From Fibrobacter sp. (GTDB lineage Bacteria > Fibrobacterota > Fibrobacteria > Fibrobacterales > Fibrobacteraceae), in the NCBI GenBank assembly GCA_024398875.1, contig JAKSIJ010000003.1:124001-188000 (forward strand): a DNA stretch of 64,000 nucleotides. The letters are read 5' to 3'. The notes below the pieces were generated by a model that searched no databases, was not told the origin of the DNA, and worked only from the letters and a program-made list of their open reading frames with translations. Positions 42,153-51,569 of this stretch are shown in pieces (the stretch's first letter is position 1; the number at the start of each line of letters is the position of its first letter). The position numbers and the translations under genes were made by a program.

Positions 42153-43433
42153 ATGTATCGTTTTGAAGTTCCTCAAGTGACCAAGCCTCTGGAAGGTGAA
42201 GTAGAAATTTCTGGCGCAAAGAACGCCGTGCTGGCCGTGATGGCGGCAGCCCTCTTGGCAGACGGTGTATCTGAAATCACAAACGTGCCTCACCTGAAAG
42301 ACATGAAGACCATGAGCGATGTACTTCGTGTGATTGGTTGCCGCATTAGCGGCGAGGCTCACAATCTGAAAATTGATACCCGTGGTGCAGACCATCTGGA
42401 AGCACCTTACGAATTGGTGCGCACCATGCGTGCAAGCTTCTATGTTTTGGGCCCGCTGGTAGCTCGCTTTGGACGATGCCGCGTCTCTCTCCCCGGCGGA
42501 TGCGCCTGGGGACCGCGCCCTGTTGATTTGCACTTGAAAGGCTTGGAAGCTCTGGGCGCAAAAATCACTCTTACCCGAGGCTATGTGGAAGCCACCTGCG
42601 AAGGCCGCCTCCCCGGTGGAAACTTCAACTTCCCCATTTCTAGCGTGGGTGCAACCGTCAACGTGCTGATGGCAGCCACTCTTGCAAAAGGCGTAAGCGT
42701 CCTGCAGAATGCCGCCTTGGAGCCGGAAATTGACAACCTGGTAGATTACCTGGTTTCCATGGGCGCAAAGATTCAAGGTCGCGGAACCAGAACCCTTACG
42801 GTTCAAGGCGTAGAGAGCCTCCGTCCCGGCAAGGGCTACACCATTCCTGACCGCATTGAGGCGGGCACCTTCCTCTGTGGTGCCGCTATTACCCGCGGTT
42901 GCGTGAAGGTGAAAAAGATTATTCCAGAACACATCGCAAGCACTTTAGATGCCTTCCGCGAAATGGGCTGTAAAGTGGAAGTTGGGAACGACTGGGCCCA
43001 AGTGGATGCCCGCGGTCTCACGCTGAACCCCATCAGCATCAAGACTCTCCCCTTCCCGGGCTTCCCCACCGACATGCAGGCTCCTTTGATGGCCACACTG
43101 GTTTCTGTTCCCGGCAACAGCATCATTCAGGATACCGTCTATAACGACCGCTTCAAGCATGTGGCAGAATTGCAACGTCTTGGCGCAAACATCGAGGTCA
43201 GCGGCAATACCGCCACCATCAAGGGCGGCACTCCTCTGGAAGGAACCGATGTAATGGGCTCCGATCTTCGTGCAACTGCAGGCCTAGTCCTTGCCACCCT
43301 TATTTCTAAAGGCTCATCCATGATTAGCCGCGTCTATCATTTGGACCGCGGTTACGAAGACTTTGAAAACAAGATGGCAAAATTAGGCGCTACCGTCATC
43401 CGCCACAGCGACGACGAAGAAGACGACATTTAA
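42153..43433 (+). CDS. murA: UDP-N-acetylglucosamine 1-carboxyvinyltransferase
   Basis: The 426-residue protein carries K23 in SGAKNAVL, the catalytic C117 in LPGGCAWGPRPVDLHL, and PDRIEAGTFLCGAA and FPTDMQAPLMA from the second half. It transfers enolpyruvate from PEP to UDP-GlcNAc, the first committed step of peptidoglycan synthesis. The catalytic position is Cys, so fosfomycin sensitivity is expected on family grounds. A short acidic tail (DDEEDDI) ends the protein, followed by a period-7 tract. Confidence 0.96.
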   Translation: MYRFEVPQVTKPLEGEVEISGAKNAVLAVMAAALLADGVSEITNVPHLKDMKTMSDVLRVIGCRISGEAHNLKIDTRGADHLEAPYELVRTMRASFYVLGPLVARFGRCRVSLPGGCAWGPRPVDLHLKGLEALGAKITLTRGYVEATCEGRLPGGNFNFPISSVGATVNVLMAATLAKGVSVLQNAALEPEIDNLVDYLVSMGAKIQGRGTRTLTVQGVESLRPGKGYTIPDRIEAGTFLCGAAITRGCVKVKKIIPEHIASTLDAFREMGCKVEVGNDWAQVDARGLTLNPISIKTLPFPGFPTDMQAPLMATLVSVPGNSIIQDTVYNDRFKHVAELQRLGANIEVSGNTATIKGGTPLEGTDVMGSDLRATAGLVLATLISKGSSMISRVYHLDRGYEDFENKMAKLGATVIRHSDDEEDDI

Positions 43434-43562
43434 GCAATTTAAAATTCAAAATTCACAATTCATAATTAAGAATGCAGAACCAACGTAGGATATAAATTTA
43501 TATCCCGCCGGTTTCGAAAGGCATCAATTTTGCATTTTAAATTTTCAATTATGAATTGTTTA
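43434..43562. repeat. Period-7 tract between murA and cysK
   Basis: Units AATTTAA, AATTCAA, AATTCAC and AATTCAT on both edges flank about 50 bp of unique DNA. The cysK stop codon (TAA in GAATAAACAATTCATAATT on the reverse strand) lies where the tract begins. Confidence 0.8.
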
Positions 43563-44480
43563 TTCGTTCCACAGCCAGGTGCTGAGGTAGCGCTCGCCCG
43601 TATCCGGCAGTAGCGCCACAATGCGCTTCCCTGCATTTTCAGGGCGAGCAGCGATAGTGAGGGCAGCCTCCATAGCAGCGCCGGAAGAAATTCCCACGAA
43701 AATGCCTTCTTCGCGAGCGAGAGCCCGAGCTGCAGAACCCGCCTTCACTTCATTAGTGAAGTAGATTTCGTCGATCACCTTCGGGTTATAGATTTTAGGC
43801 ACGAAATTCGCGCCAATGCCTTGAATCTTATGAGGACCAGGCTCACCACCCGAAAGGACTTTATTAGTATCGGGCTCGATAGCCACAACCTTGATGTCCG
43901 GGTTCTTACTCTTCAGGAATTCTGCGGTACCGGAAATGGTGCCGCCTGTGCCCACAGTAGCAACAAAGATGTCAATCTTTCCATCCATATCGCGCCAGAT
44001 TTCAGGTCCCGTGGTCTTGAAGTGTGCACGAGGGTTGGCCTCATTTTCAAACTGTTGCGGAATAAAAGAGCCCGGATTCGCAGCCGCAATCTCGTTCGCT
44101 TTCTCGATGCAACCCGCCATTCCCTTGGCCCCTTCCGTCAGCACCACCTCGGCACCCAAAGCCTTCAGGAGCATCCGGCGTTCAACGCTCATGGAATCCG
44201 GCATGGTGAGAATCACCTTGTAGCCCTTCACAGCGCCAACGTAGGCCAGGCCAACGCCCGTATTCCCGCTGGTAGGTTCGATAATCAAAGCACCTGGCTT
44301 CAGTTTGCCTTCTTTCTCTGCACTTTCAATCATCTCCAGAGCCACGCGGTCCTTGGCACTTCCCAGAGGGTTGAAGCATTCCAACTTCACGAAAATTTCC
44401 GCAGAAGTCTTGTTCATGCGATTGATACGCACAAGAGGCGTATTGCCGATAGCGTCCGTAATCTTTTCAAAGAGTGCCAT
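43560..44480 (-). CDS. cysK: Cysteine synthase A (O-acetylserine sulfhydrylase)
   Basis: The 306-residue protein has the PLP lysine in NPLGSAKDRVALEM, the substrate loop EPTSGNTGVGLAY, the phosphate loop TVGTGGTISG and GISSGAAMEAAL near the end. It forms cysteine from O-acetylserine and sulfide. AAGGAGC precedes the start, and CTACATTG lies 22 nt upstream as a possible -10 box. It is a monocistronic unit with the murA operon facing its 3' end. Confidence 0.95.
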   Translation of the reverse strand: MALFEKITDAIGNTPLVRINRMNKTSAEIFVKLECFNPLGSAKDRVALEMIESAEKEGKLKPGALIIEPTSGNTGVGLAYVGAVKGYKVILTMPDSMSVERRMLLKALGAEVVLTEGAKGMAGCIEKANEIAAANPGSFIPQQFENEANPRAHFKTTGPEIWRDMDGKIDIFVATVGTGGTISGTAEFLKSKNPDIKVVAIEPDTNKVLSGGEPGPHKIQGIGANFVPKIYNPKVIDEIYFTNEVKAGSAARALAREEGIFVGISSGAAMEAALTIAARPENAGKRIVALLPDTGERYLSTWLWNE

Positions 44481-44659
44481 AAAAGCTCCTTACTACAGGG
44501 AACAATGTAGCAAAAAAGGAGGAGGACAAATCATTCACACTACGAATTGAACTATCCACAAAAAATGGCAAATTTTACCAAATTTGAAACATTTTTTCCA
44601 TCTTTTATGTATTTTTCAAATGAAATTAATTTAGAGTTCAGCCCCAGGTGGGCGGACAA

Positions 44660-45586
44660 ATGAGGTTTATTTTGAACGGCAAGACCGAGACACTTTGCAT
44701 TCTTGGGAATCCTGTGGGTCATAGCAAGTCCCCGCTGATGCAGAATGCACTACTCCACTTTTTGGGAATCAATGCCGCCTATATTCCATTCGCTCCCGAA
44801 CCAGGTGGGTTTGAGGAGGCCGTCACAGGGCTTCGGCAATTAAAGTTCCGTGGCGGAAACGTGACCATTCCCTATAAAACCCGTTTCATGGACGAATCTG
44901 GAGCCCCTCGCCTGGTTGACGAACTGAGTGACATCAGCAAGTTCACTGGTAGTGTGAACACTTTGTTTTGGAAAGATGGGCTCGTCGGCGGCACATTGTG
45001 TGGAACAACCACAGACCCTTACGGCTGCATTCGCAATCTGGAAGAACAAGGCGTCATCGCCGCAAATAAAAAGATTGCACTCCTCGGAAATGGCGGTGCC
45101 GCAAAAGCCATCGCCTATACCCTGGTAGAACAGAAAAATGACCTCACCATCGTGTGCCGCAGCAGGGAAAAAGGCGCAGCACTTGCCGATGGTTTGAACG
45201 CACACTTTGGGCGCTCAAATTCGTGTTCCGCGAATAACCTCCGTGAACCAGTCCAGGTCACAACCTTCGACGAATTTTCTGCGATTTCTGCACAATTTGA
45301 AATCATCATCAACGCAACATCCGTTGGAATGACGCCTAACGAAAACGAGAGCCCCCTCACAGAGGAAAGCCTCCACGCAGGGCAAGTTATCGCAGACATC
45401 GTCTACGCACCGCTTCACACAAAGCTTTTGCAGATGGCAGAAGCAAAGGGTTGCAAAACTGTCACTGGCGAGGGAATGTTGGTCCATCAGGGCTTGGAAA
45501 GTTTCCGAAAGTGGTTCCCGAAAGAGACAGCCGAATACAGCAACGAGGAACTCGCAACTGTCATGCGCAAAGGTCTGGAGGCATAA
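44660..45586 (+). CDS. aroE: Shikimate dehydrogenase
   Basis: The protein has 308 residues from the ATG at 44660 (AGGTGG upstream; a GTG 12 nt earlier is an alternative). Substrate motif NPVGHSKSPLMQNALL, catalytic Lys in GGNVTIPYKTRF, GTTTDPYG where most relatives have GxNTD, NADP loop LLGNGGAAKAIAY and NATSVGM. It reduces 3-dehydroshikimate. It ends directly before aroKB, so two neighbouring shikimate enzymes are co-transcribed. Confidence 0.94.
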   Translation: MRFILNGKTETLCILGNPVGHSKSPLMQNALLHFLGINAAYIPFAPEPGGFEEAVTGLRQLKFRGGNVTIPYKTRFMDESGAPRLVDELSDISKFTGSVNTLFWKDGLVGGTLCGTTTDPYGCIRNLEEQGVIAANKKIALLGNGGAAKAIAYTLVEQKNDLTIVCRSREKGAALADGLNAHFGRSNSCSANNLREPVQVTTFDEFSAISAQFEIIINATSVGMTPNENESPLTEESLHAGQVIADIVYAPLHTKLLQMAEAKGCKTVTGEGMLVHQGLESFRKWFPKETAEYSNEELATVMRKGLEA

Positions 45587-47212
45587 ATGAAGCAGCACAT
45601 CTTCTTTACAGGATTCATGGCCAGCGGCAAGAGCCGCACGGGCCGCGCACTGGCAGAACGCCTCCAGAGACAGTTTATAGATACCGATGCACTCATTGTG
45701 GAGCGGGCAGGCAAATCCATTTCCGACATCTTCGCGCAGGATGGAGAAGCCACCTTCCGACAGATGGAGCATGACATCATTGCAGAAATCTGCCAGAGTG
45801 TAGAGCCTAAAGTAGTTTCACTCGGCGGTGGAGCACTCACCAAGCCCGAAAATCTCCAGCTAATTAAAGCTTCCGGCACCATCATCCGCCTGTGGGCAAA
45901 GCCAGAGATTCTCTCCGAACGCATTGGCCGCAAAAACACGAGGCCGCTCCTCGCAAACATGACAAATGAAGACCGCCTCGCAAAAATCAAAGTCATGCTG
46001 AAGGAACGTGAGCCCAACTATGCGGAAGCGGATTTCAGCGTAGAAAGCACCAACGAAGCTGCAGAAACTCATATCATCGAGAGGATTCTTCGTCAGTTGT
46101 GCTTCTGGAAGAATCACGCTCTGGATGTTCGCCCCAGCAGTGGCGGCCGCTACCCCATCTTTATCGGGAAGCACATCATTTCTGATTCAATCGCCATGCT
46201 GGAAGGTTTGCGGTTAGCACCTGCCAATGATTTCCTGGTTTGCACCGATACGACCATCGCCAAGGCACAGTTTGAAACGCTTTGCGCACTACGTGGCCAG
46301 GCAGGACATTGCCCCGTCTTCAAATTCCAGGCCGGAGAGCGGAACAAGACTCTTCACAACCTGAATCAGCTCTACAGTTTCATGCTGCACCGCGGTTTCA
46401 CCCGCAAGACATGTCTTTTGCAGTTGAGCGGAGGCGTCGTCGGCGATATGGCAGGCTTTGGCGCAGCTACTTACCAGCGAGGCATTCCCTTCGTGCAGTT
46501 TCCCACCACACTCCTCAGCATGGTGGACAGTTCCGTAGGCGGAAAGGTGGCGGTAAACCATCCTGAAGGGAAGAACATGATTGGCGCATTCTACCAGCCC
46601 AGTGCAGTAGTCTGCGATTTGGCGGTTCTCTCTACCCTGCCCGAAGAAGAATATCTGGCGGGGCTTGCCGAAATCGTGAAGTATGGAGTCATCTACGACG
46701 AGGATTTCTTCAAGTACATGGAAGACCATGTAGATGCCATCAAGGCTCACGATGACGAAGTATTACGGCACCTCATTTTCCGCAGTTGCGAAATCAAGGC
46801 AGAAGTAGTTGGCATTGATGAAAAAGAGTCTGGACTCCGGGCCATTCTCAATTACGGCCATACCTTTGGCCACGCCATCGAAAAACTGACCAACTACAAC
46901 AAGTTCAGTCATGGCATTGCTGTTTCACTAGGCATGCGCGTTGCTGCACGAGTTGCACGCCTCATCGGGAAGATTTCAGAAGATGTGGAAATCCGTCAGA
47001 ACGCCCTTCTGGATGCTCTCGGATTTGTGAAGTCCTTTGATGTGGACCCGGAAGCCGCATGGAAAGCAATGGGTGTAGACAAGAAGGCCGAAAAGGGAAC
47101 TCGCGTCTATATTCTCCCCACCAGGATCGGTGCCGTTGAAAAAATTTGTAATGTTGAAAAAGAAGTGATTGATCAGGCCTGGAAGGCAATCCAGACCACG
47201 GAGGCCAAATGA
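45587..47212 (+). CDS. aroKB: Fused shikimate kinase / 3-dehydroquinate synthase
   Basis: The protein has 541 residues. Residues 1-165 are shikimate kinase (FTGFMASGKSRTGRALA Walker A, IDTDALIVERAG, SLGGGALTKPEN, GRKNTRPLL). Residues about 180-541 are dehydroquinate synthase (AGERNKTL, LQLSGGVVGDMAGFGAATY in part, TTLLSMVDSSVGGKVAVNH in part, GAFYQPSAVVCD, GLAEIVKYG, LNYGHTFGHAIE). It covers steps 2 and 5 of chorismate synthesis on one chain. The start follows the aroE stop without a gap, and the end overlaps the epimerase by 4 nt. Confidence 0.95.
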   Translation: MKQHIFFTGFMASGKSRTGRALAERLQRQFIDTDALIVERAGKSISDIFAQDGEATFRQMEHDIIAEICQSVEPKVVSLGGGALTKPENLQLIKASGTIIRLWAKPEILSERIGRKNTRPLLANMTNEDRLAKIKVMLKEREPNYAEADFSVESTNEAAETHIIERILRQLCFWKNHALDVRPSSGGRYPIFIGKHIISDSIAMLEGLRLAPANDFLVCTDTTIAKAQFETLCALRGQAGHCPVFKFQAGERNKTLHNLNQLYSFMLHRGFTRKTCLLQLSGGVVGDMAGFGAATYQRGIPFVQFPTTLLSMVDSSVGGKVAVNHPEGKNMIGAFYQPSAVVCDLAVLSTLPEEEYLAGLAEIVKYGVIYDEDFFKYMEDHVDAIKAHDDEVLRHLIFRSCEIKAEVVGIDEKESGLRAILNYGHTFGHAIEKLTNYNKFSHGIAVSLGMRVAARVARLIGKISEDVEIRQNALLDALGFVKSFDVDPEAAWKAMGVDKKAEKGTRVYILPTRIGAVEKICNVEKEVIDQAWKAIQTTEAK

Positions 47213-48192
47213 GTATTCTCGTCACTGGCGGAACAGGTGCATTAGGATTTCACATTCTCTCTAACTTGAGTGGAACAAACCACGACCTTTTTAGTTTTAG
47301 TAATGAACAGCCTCAACCTTGGCAAAAGGTGGAAGGCGTAGAGTATTTGACCGGAGACCTTCTCAACTACAAAGAAGTTTATGAAGTTGTCCAAAAAGTA
47401 CAACCTACCCATGTCTATCACCTAGCAAGCCAATCTTCCGTAGGGCTCAGCTACAAAAAGCCCTACGAAACGTTGAACATCAACCTGCTGGGAACGCAAA
47501 CCCTTCTGGAAGCCGTACAGCAGGTTACGCCGAAGGCCAAAGTGATGCTCCTCAGCAGTAGTGAAATCTACGGTCGAGACGACCGCCAGTTAACTTATCT
47601 GCATAAAGAGGAAGACCGCCCCAATCCTCTCACGCCGTACGCCACATCCAAAGCCTGCATGGAACTTCTGGGAAACCAATTTCACAACGCTCACGGGCTC
47701 CATGTGGTTGCCGTGCGCCCCTTCCATTTTACGGGTCCCCATCACAGCCGTCGTTTCGCAATTCCTTCCATCACCTACCAGCTCGTGAAAATCAAGTATT
47801 ACGGAGCAGAACCCGTTATTTATTCTGGTAGTTTGGATGTGAGCCGCGATGTGGTGGATGTTCGTGACGTAGCCCGTGGAATGATTCAGGTTTTGAATAC
47901 CGCAGAATCTGGCGAAATCTACAACATCTGTAGCGGAAAATCCTACACCCTCCGTGAGCTGGTGGATATGCTGGTAGACATTGCCGGCATCAGCGTAGAT
48001 TTCAGATTTGATCCGGGTTACGAAAGAAGTAACGACATTCCGCTCCTCATCGGAGACCCCACCAAAATCAACAATCTGGGTTGGAAACCCATGGTGAGCA
48101 TTGAAGATAGTCTCACCGACTTGTTCAATGAGATGGTGGTCCGCCGCCGCACCGAGCTGAAAATGGGCATGGGTCAAGACCTTCGCCTCTAA
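47209..48192 (+). CDS. NAD(P)-dependent sugar epimerase/dehydratase (GDP-mannose 4,6-dehydratase-like SDR)
   Basis: The 327-residue protein has an extended SDR fold with the glycine motif TGGTGALG at 6-13, catalytic YATSKA (YxxxK), SSSEIYGRD and RPFHFTGPHHSRRFAIPSI. The order resembles GDP-mannose 4,6-dehydratases and GDP-4-keto-6-deoxymannose reductases (HVYHLASQSSVGLSYKKP). It acts on a nucleotide sugar for surface polysaccharide, but the exact substrate cannot be read. It overlaps aroKB by 4 nt. Confidence 0.88.
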   Translation: MSILVTGGTGALGFHILSNLSGTNHDLFSFSNEQPQPWQKVEGVEYLTGDLLNYKEVYEVVQKVQPTHVYHLASQSSVGLSYKKPYETLNINLLGTQTLLEAVQQVTPKAKVMLLSSSEIYGRDDRQLTYLHKEEDRPNPLTPYATSKACMELLGNQFHNAHGLHVVAVRPFHFTGPHHSRRFAIPSITYQLVKIKYYGAEPVIYSGSLDVSRDVVDVRDVARGMIQVLNTAESGEIYNICSGKSYTLRELVDMLVDIAGISVDFRFDPGYERSNDIPLLIGDPTKINNLGWKPMVSIEDSLTDLFNEMVVRRRTELKMGMGQDLRL

Positions 48193-48220
48193 AATCCGCA
48201 ACGAGAAAATTTCATTTTTC

Positions 48221-48227
48221 TATCTTT
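48221..48227 (+). promoter_or_regulatory. TAnnTTT -10-like box of the lipocalin-like gene
   Basis: TATCTTT ends 6 nt before the ATG at 48234, so a transcript starting at the normal distance would be practically leaderless. Confidence 0.45.
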
Positions 48228-48233
48228 AAGGGT

Positions 48234-49289
48234 ATGGATTTTACCCTCAAGAAAATGCACATTATTGCTGGCCTCTGCCTTGTTCTCGGCATATGCAGCA
48301 CCGCATTTGCCGTGGATGTAAAATCACCCGAAAGTACTCCCCGCTCGCCCACTGTTTCCGACTTCATGCCCCACGACAAGGGCGTCAAAGGCTTTAACGA
48401 AACGTGGAGCTACCAGTTCATTTTTGACAATGGCACCAGAGCCTTCGTCAACTATTCCACCTTGTACATTCCAGCCTCGGGCAAGAAAGTCGCCTGCGAT
48501 ATCAGTTTCTGGAATTTTAAGGGCAAAACCTACACCGTGGGCCGCCAATATCCGCCAGAACGCCTTGTAGCCGACAAAAGTAAGGCTACCATTGACATCA
48601 AAGGCGAGTACAAGATGGAAAACATGCCCGGCAAGGGCCATCATGTGCTCTTCACCGCCGACAAAAACGGCAAGTTCCTGCTGGATGTATCTTTCGAAAG
48701 TGCCGTCGCAGGGAAGATTCCCGGCAATGGTGTCTGGACCATCGGTAAGGAACAATTCGGCGAATACGTTCTCATTCCATACGGTCGCGTTTCTGGGAAA
48801 ATCGCCTACAACGAAGATACCCTCACCGTGAAGGGCTACGCCTACATGGATCAGACGTGGCAGACAACGCAAGCGACAGACATGGCTTCCCGTTCCATCA
48901 ACTTCAGCACCCATACAAGCGCCCCCATGTACGCCGGGCGTATTTCCCTCACGGAAGACGGCAAGCCCTTCGGTTACGCCATCTATAACAGCGCCGAGGG
49001 ATTGAAGATTGCCATGCCCGAAAGCATCCAGGATGACGGTGCCGGATACACCGGAAAGAAATTCCCGAAAAAGAATCTCGCCATCACTTGGAAAAACGGC
49101 ATTCCAGAACTGCAGTTCAATGTAGAGAAAAAATTGCAGAAAGCTTCCCTTCTGGATAAAGTGGATGGCTGGGTTGCAAAGCAGGCCTTCAAAATGGCCG
49201 CCGGCGGAGAGATTCTCTTCTACCGCGGTCGTAGCGATGGAAGCCACGGCAAAAAGGTGGATTGGGCTATTACAGGAGTCAAGGACTGA
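48234..49289 (+). CDS. Secreted lipocalin-like protein (AttH/CrtC/Svf1-type, tentative)
   Basis: The 351-residue protein has a signal peptide (MHIIAGLCLVLGICSTAFA before VDV; the first seven residues MDFTLKK are upstream of the hydrophobic core). The mature part is beta-rich, with WSYQFIFDNGTRAFVNYSTLY and a mid-chain GYAYMDQTWQT resembling the GYxDHxWG-type motif of CrtC/AttH lipocalin-like proteins. Binding of a hydrophobic ligand is a guess. It overlaps hisA by 1 nt. Confidence 0.7.
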   Translation: MDFTLKKMHIIAGLCLVLGICSTAFAVDVKSPESTPRSPTVSDFMPHDKGVKGFNETWSYQFIFDNGTRAFVNYSTLYIPASGKKVACDISFWNFKGKTYTVGRQYPPERLVADKSKATIDIKGEYKMENMPGKGHHVLFTADKNGKFLLDVSFESAVAGKIPGNGVWTIGKEQFGEYVLIPYGRVSGKIAYNEDTLTVKGYAYMDQTWQTTQATDMASRSINFSTHTSAPMYAGRISLTEDGKPFGYAIYNSAEGLKIAMPESIQDDGAGYTGKKFPKKNLAITWKNGIPELQFNVEKKLQKASLLDKVDGWVAKQAFKMAAGGEILFYRGRSDGSHGKKVDWAITGVKD

Positions 49290-50080
49290 TGACCAAATTT
49301 CGCCCTTGCATAGATTTGCACGATGGAAAAGTGAAGCAGATTGTGGGTAGTTCCCTCAGTGATTCTGGCGTTGGCCTGAAAACCAATTTCGAGACGGAAA
49401 AGAGCGCTGCCTGGTTTGCCGAGCTCTACAAGCGGGACGGCATTACCGGCGGTCACGTCATCATGCTGGGCAAGGGAAACGAGGCAAGCGCGAAAGCGGC
49501 ACTGGCGGCTTATCCCGGCGGCCTGCAAGTCGGTGGCGGCATCAATGGAGAGAACGCCAAGGAATACATCGATGCCGGCGCCAGTCATGTGATTGTCACC
49601 AGCTGGATATTCCCCGATGGCAAACTCTCCCGAGAACGTCTTGATTCACTGGTCCAATCCATTGGAAAAGAACGCCTGGTTCTGGATTTAAGCTGCAAAC
49701 GCACCGCAACAGGCAGCGCCGCGACGACATCCGCAAAACCGCAATGGAACATCGCCATCAACCGCTGGCAAACCTTAATCAACATTCAAATCAACGCAGA
49801 AAATCTTGCGGATTTGTCAAAATACTGTGATGAATTTTTAGTCCATGCTGCCGACGTAGAAGGCAAACAACAAGGAATGGACGACGAACTGATTCAATTT
49901 CTGGCACAAAACAGCCCCATTCCCGTCACATACGCGGGCGGGGCAAAGAGCCTTGCAGATTTGGAACACTGCAAACAAATTTCGGGTGGGAAAATCGACC
50001 TCACCATCGGAAGCGCTTTAGACCTTTTCGGTGGTAAAGGAGTGAAATATGACGACTGCGTCAAATTCAACAAAGCTTAA
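49289..50080 (+). CDS. hisA: Eukaryotic-type HisA (ProFAR isomerase)
   Basis: The protein has 263 residues from ATG 49289, with AGGAG at 49274-49278 inside the previous gene. MTKFRPCIDLHDGKVKQIVG, GGHVIMLGKGNEASAKAAL, LQVGGGINGENAKEYIDAGASHVIV in pieces, and VTYAGGAKSLADLE match the HIS6-like branch (TIGR02129) rather than the usual bacterial HisA. It performs the Amadori isomerisation in histidine synthesis. It overlaps the glycosyltransferase by 32 nt. No other his biosynthesis gene is near. Confidence 0.9.
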   Translation: MTKFRPCIDLHDGKVKQIVGSSLSDSGVGLKTNFETEKSAAWFAELYKRDGITGGHVIMLGKGNEASAKAALAAYPGGLQVGGGINGENAKEYIDAGASHVIVTSWIFPDGKLSRERLDSLVQSIGKERLVLDLSCKRTATGSAATTSAKPQWNIAINRWQTLINIQINAENLADLSKYCDEFLVHAADVEGKQQGMDDELIQFLAQNSPIPVTYAGGAKSLADLEHCKQISGGKIDLTIGSALDLFGGKGVKYDDCVKFNKA

Positions 50081-51479
50081 GGCAACGGACAAACTGGACT
50101 CCCGCCCCACCATCTTCGGGCGCACCGTCACCAGCACCTTCCGCAAATGCTTTGGTATCAAGCACAAGCCACCTGGAAACGTGCGCACCTGCTGGATTCC
50201 ACCCATTGTTTTCCTGACAGTTTTCCGCAATCTGCCCACGCTTCTCAAACTCCGCTCTTACCTAAAACAGGAGCGCAAGAAACGCCCGGCAGACGATGTC
50301 CGCATTCTCTTCTATTCCGACAACCTGGATGAAACCAACGGCATCGCCAACAATTTGCGAAACGTGATTCCCTATATGCGCGCCCACGGAATGAAGGCTT
50401 TCCTGGCCGGTAACGCCTTCAATTCCAGACCTTGTGGCGTTGTGGAAAATGGCTATTGCATGCTCCTCCCTAGAATGTTCAGCATGGAACAACTGGGGTA
50501 TGCCAACAGCGAACTAGCCATTCCCCGCGTGAGCCCCGTACTCCGCCTTATCAAGCGCTACCCCATCGACATGATTGAGCTTGAAACCCCGAGCCCAGGC
50601 GCTTGGCTCATCTGCTTCTGCGCACTTGTGGCAGGCATCAAGGTCTTCAGCCATTACCGCACCGACGTTCCCACCTACACAAAGACCCTCGTAAAAGCGA
50701 AATGGATGCACGTCTACGTGCTCTGGCTCATGCGAATCTTCTACTGGATGGCGCGCCCGGTCATCAGCCCCTGCGACGACTACGCCAACATTCTCACCCG
50801 CGATTTGAAAGTGCCTGCCAGCCAGGTGAAAATCCTCCCCCGCGGGCTCCCCCTGGAAAAATTCTCTCCCGACATGCGCGGAAAGGGCACCTGGGAAAAG
50901 TTCGGCGACACCCGTGAAAAACGCCCCGTGCGCTTCTCCTTCATCGGACGAATTTCCAAAGAAAAGAATCTCGCCTTCCTCAACGAAGTCTGGAAGAAAT
51001 TCTCTGCCATGCACGACGACGTGGAACTCATGTACGTGGGCTACGGCTGGTATCTGGAAGAAATCAAGAAGGAATTTGAAGGAAACAATAGCGTTCACTT
51101 CGCCGGCGAGCAAGGCGGCGAGACCCTGGCCGGACTCTACGCCGATTCCGACTTTTTCCTCTTCCCCAGCACCACAGACACCTTCGGAAACGTGGTGGTG
51201 GAAGCCATGTCCACCGGGACCCCCGCCATCGTTAGCAACTACGGCGGCCCGCGAAACATTGTGCAGGATGAAAAATGCGGTAAGATTCTACCCATAGAAA
51301 TGGACCAATGGATTAGCGCCCTGGAAGAGTGCCGCTCCTTCAAACTGGAACAAGCCAGCGCCTACGAAGAAATGCGCAAGCATTGCCATGAGCGAAGCCA
51401 GATTTACACTCTGGAAAGTTCCACCAAGGTGCAGTTTGAATACTTCCGCCAGTTGAAGAAAGAATACTACAAACTTTAA
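50049..51479 (+). CDS. Glycosyltransferase, GT4-like
   Basis: The 476-residue protein begins inside the hisA end, after AAAGGAGTG. Residues 50-240 form an N-terminal acceptor domain (VRILFYSDNLDETNGIANNLRNV in pieces). Residues 285-470 are the nucleotide-sugar domain (RFSFIGRISKEKNLAFLNEVWKKF in pieces, HFAGEQGGETLAGLYADSDFFLFPS in pieces, FGNVVVEAMSTGTPAIVSNYGG with the E-x7-E motif). It is cytoplasmic or peripheral at the membrane, for lipid or polysaccharide glycosylation; the SHYRTDVPTYTK motif resembles mannosyltransferases. The substrate is unknown. Confidence 0.9.
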   Translation: MTTASNSTKLKATDKLDSRPTIFGRTVTSTFRKCFGIKHKPPGNVRTCWIPPIVFLTVFRNLPTLLKLRSYLKQERKKRPADDVRILFYSDNLDETNGIANNLRNVIPYMRAHGMKAFLAGNAFNSRPCGVVENGYCMLLPRMFSMEQLGYANSELAIPRVSPVLRLIKRYPIDMIELETPSPGAWLICFCALVAGIKVFSHYRTDVPTYTKTLVKAKWMHVYVLWLMRIFYWMARPVISPCDDYANILTRDLKVPASQVKILPRGLPLEKFSPDMRGKGTWEKFGDTREKRPVRFSFIGRISKEKNLAFLNEVWKKFSAMHDDVELMYVGYGWYLEEIKKEFEGNNSVHFAGEQGGETLAGLYADSDFFLFPSTTDTFGNVVVEAMSTGTPAIVSNYGGPRNIVQDEKCGKILPIEMDQWISALEECRSFKLEQASAYEEMRKHCHERSQIYTLESSTKVQFEYFRQLKKEYYKL

Positions 51480-51569
51480 TTCATAATTAACAATGCAAAA
51501 TTCACAATTAGATTCACAAAAATTTAATGAAATAATTTTGCATTTTGAATTTTAAATTATTAATTGGCC
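51480..51569. repeat. Period-7 tract before mutY
   Basis: Units AATTCAT, AATTAAC, AATGCAA, AATTCAC, and on the mutY side GAATTTT, AAATTAT, TAATTGG, fill the gap. The first usable mutY start (TTG) lies at its end. Confidence 0.8.
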
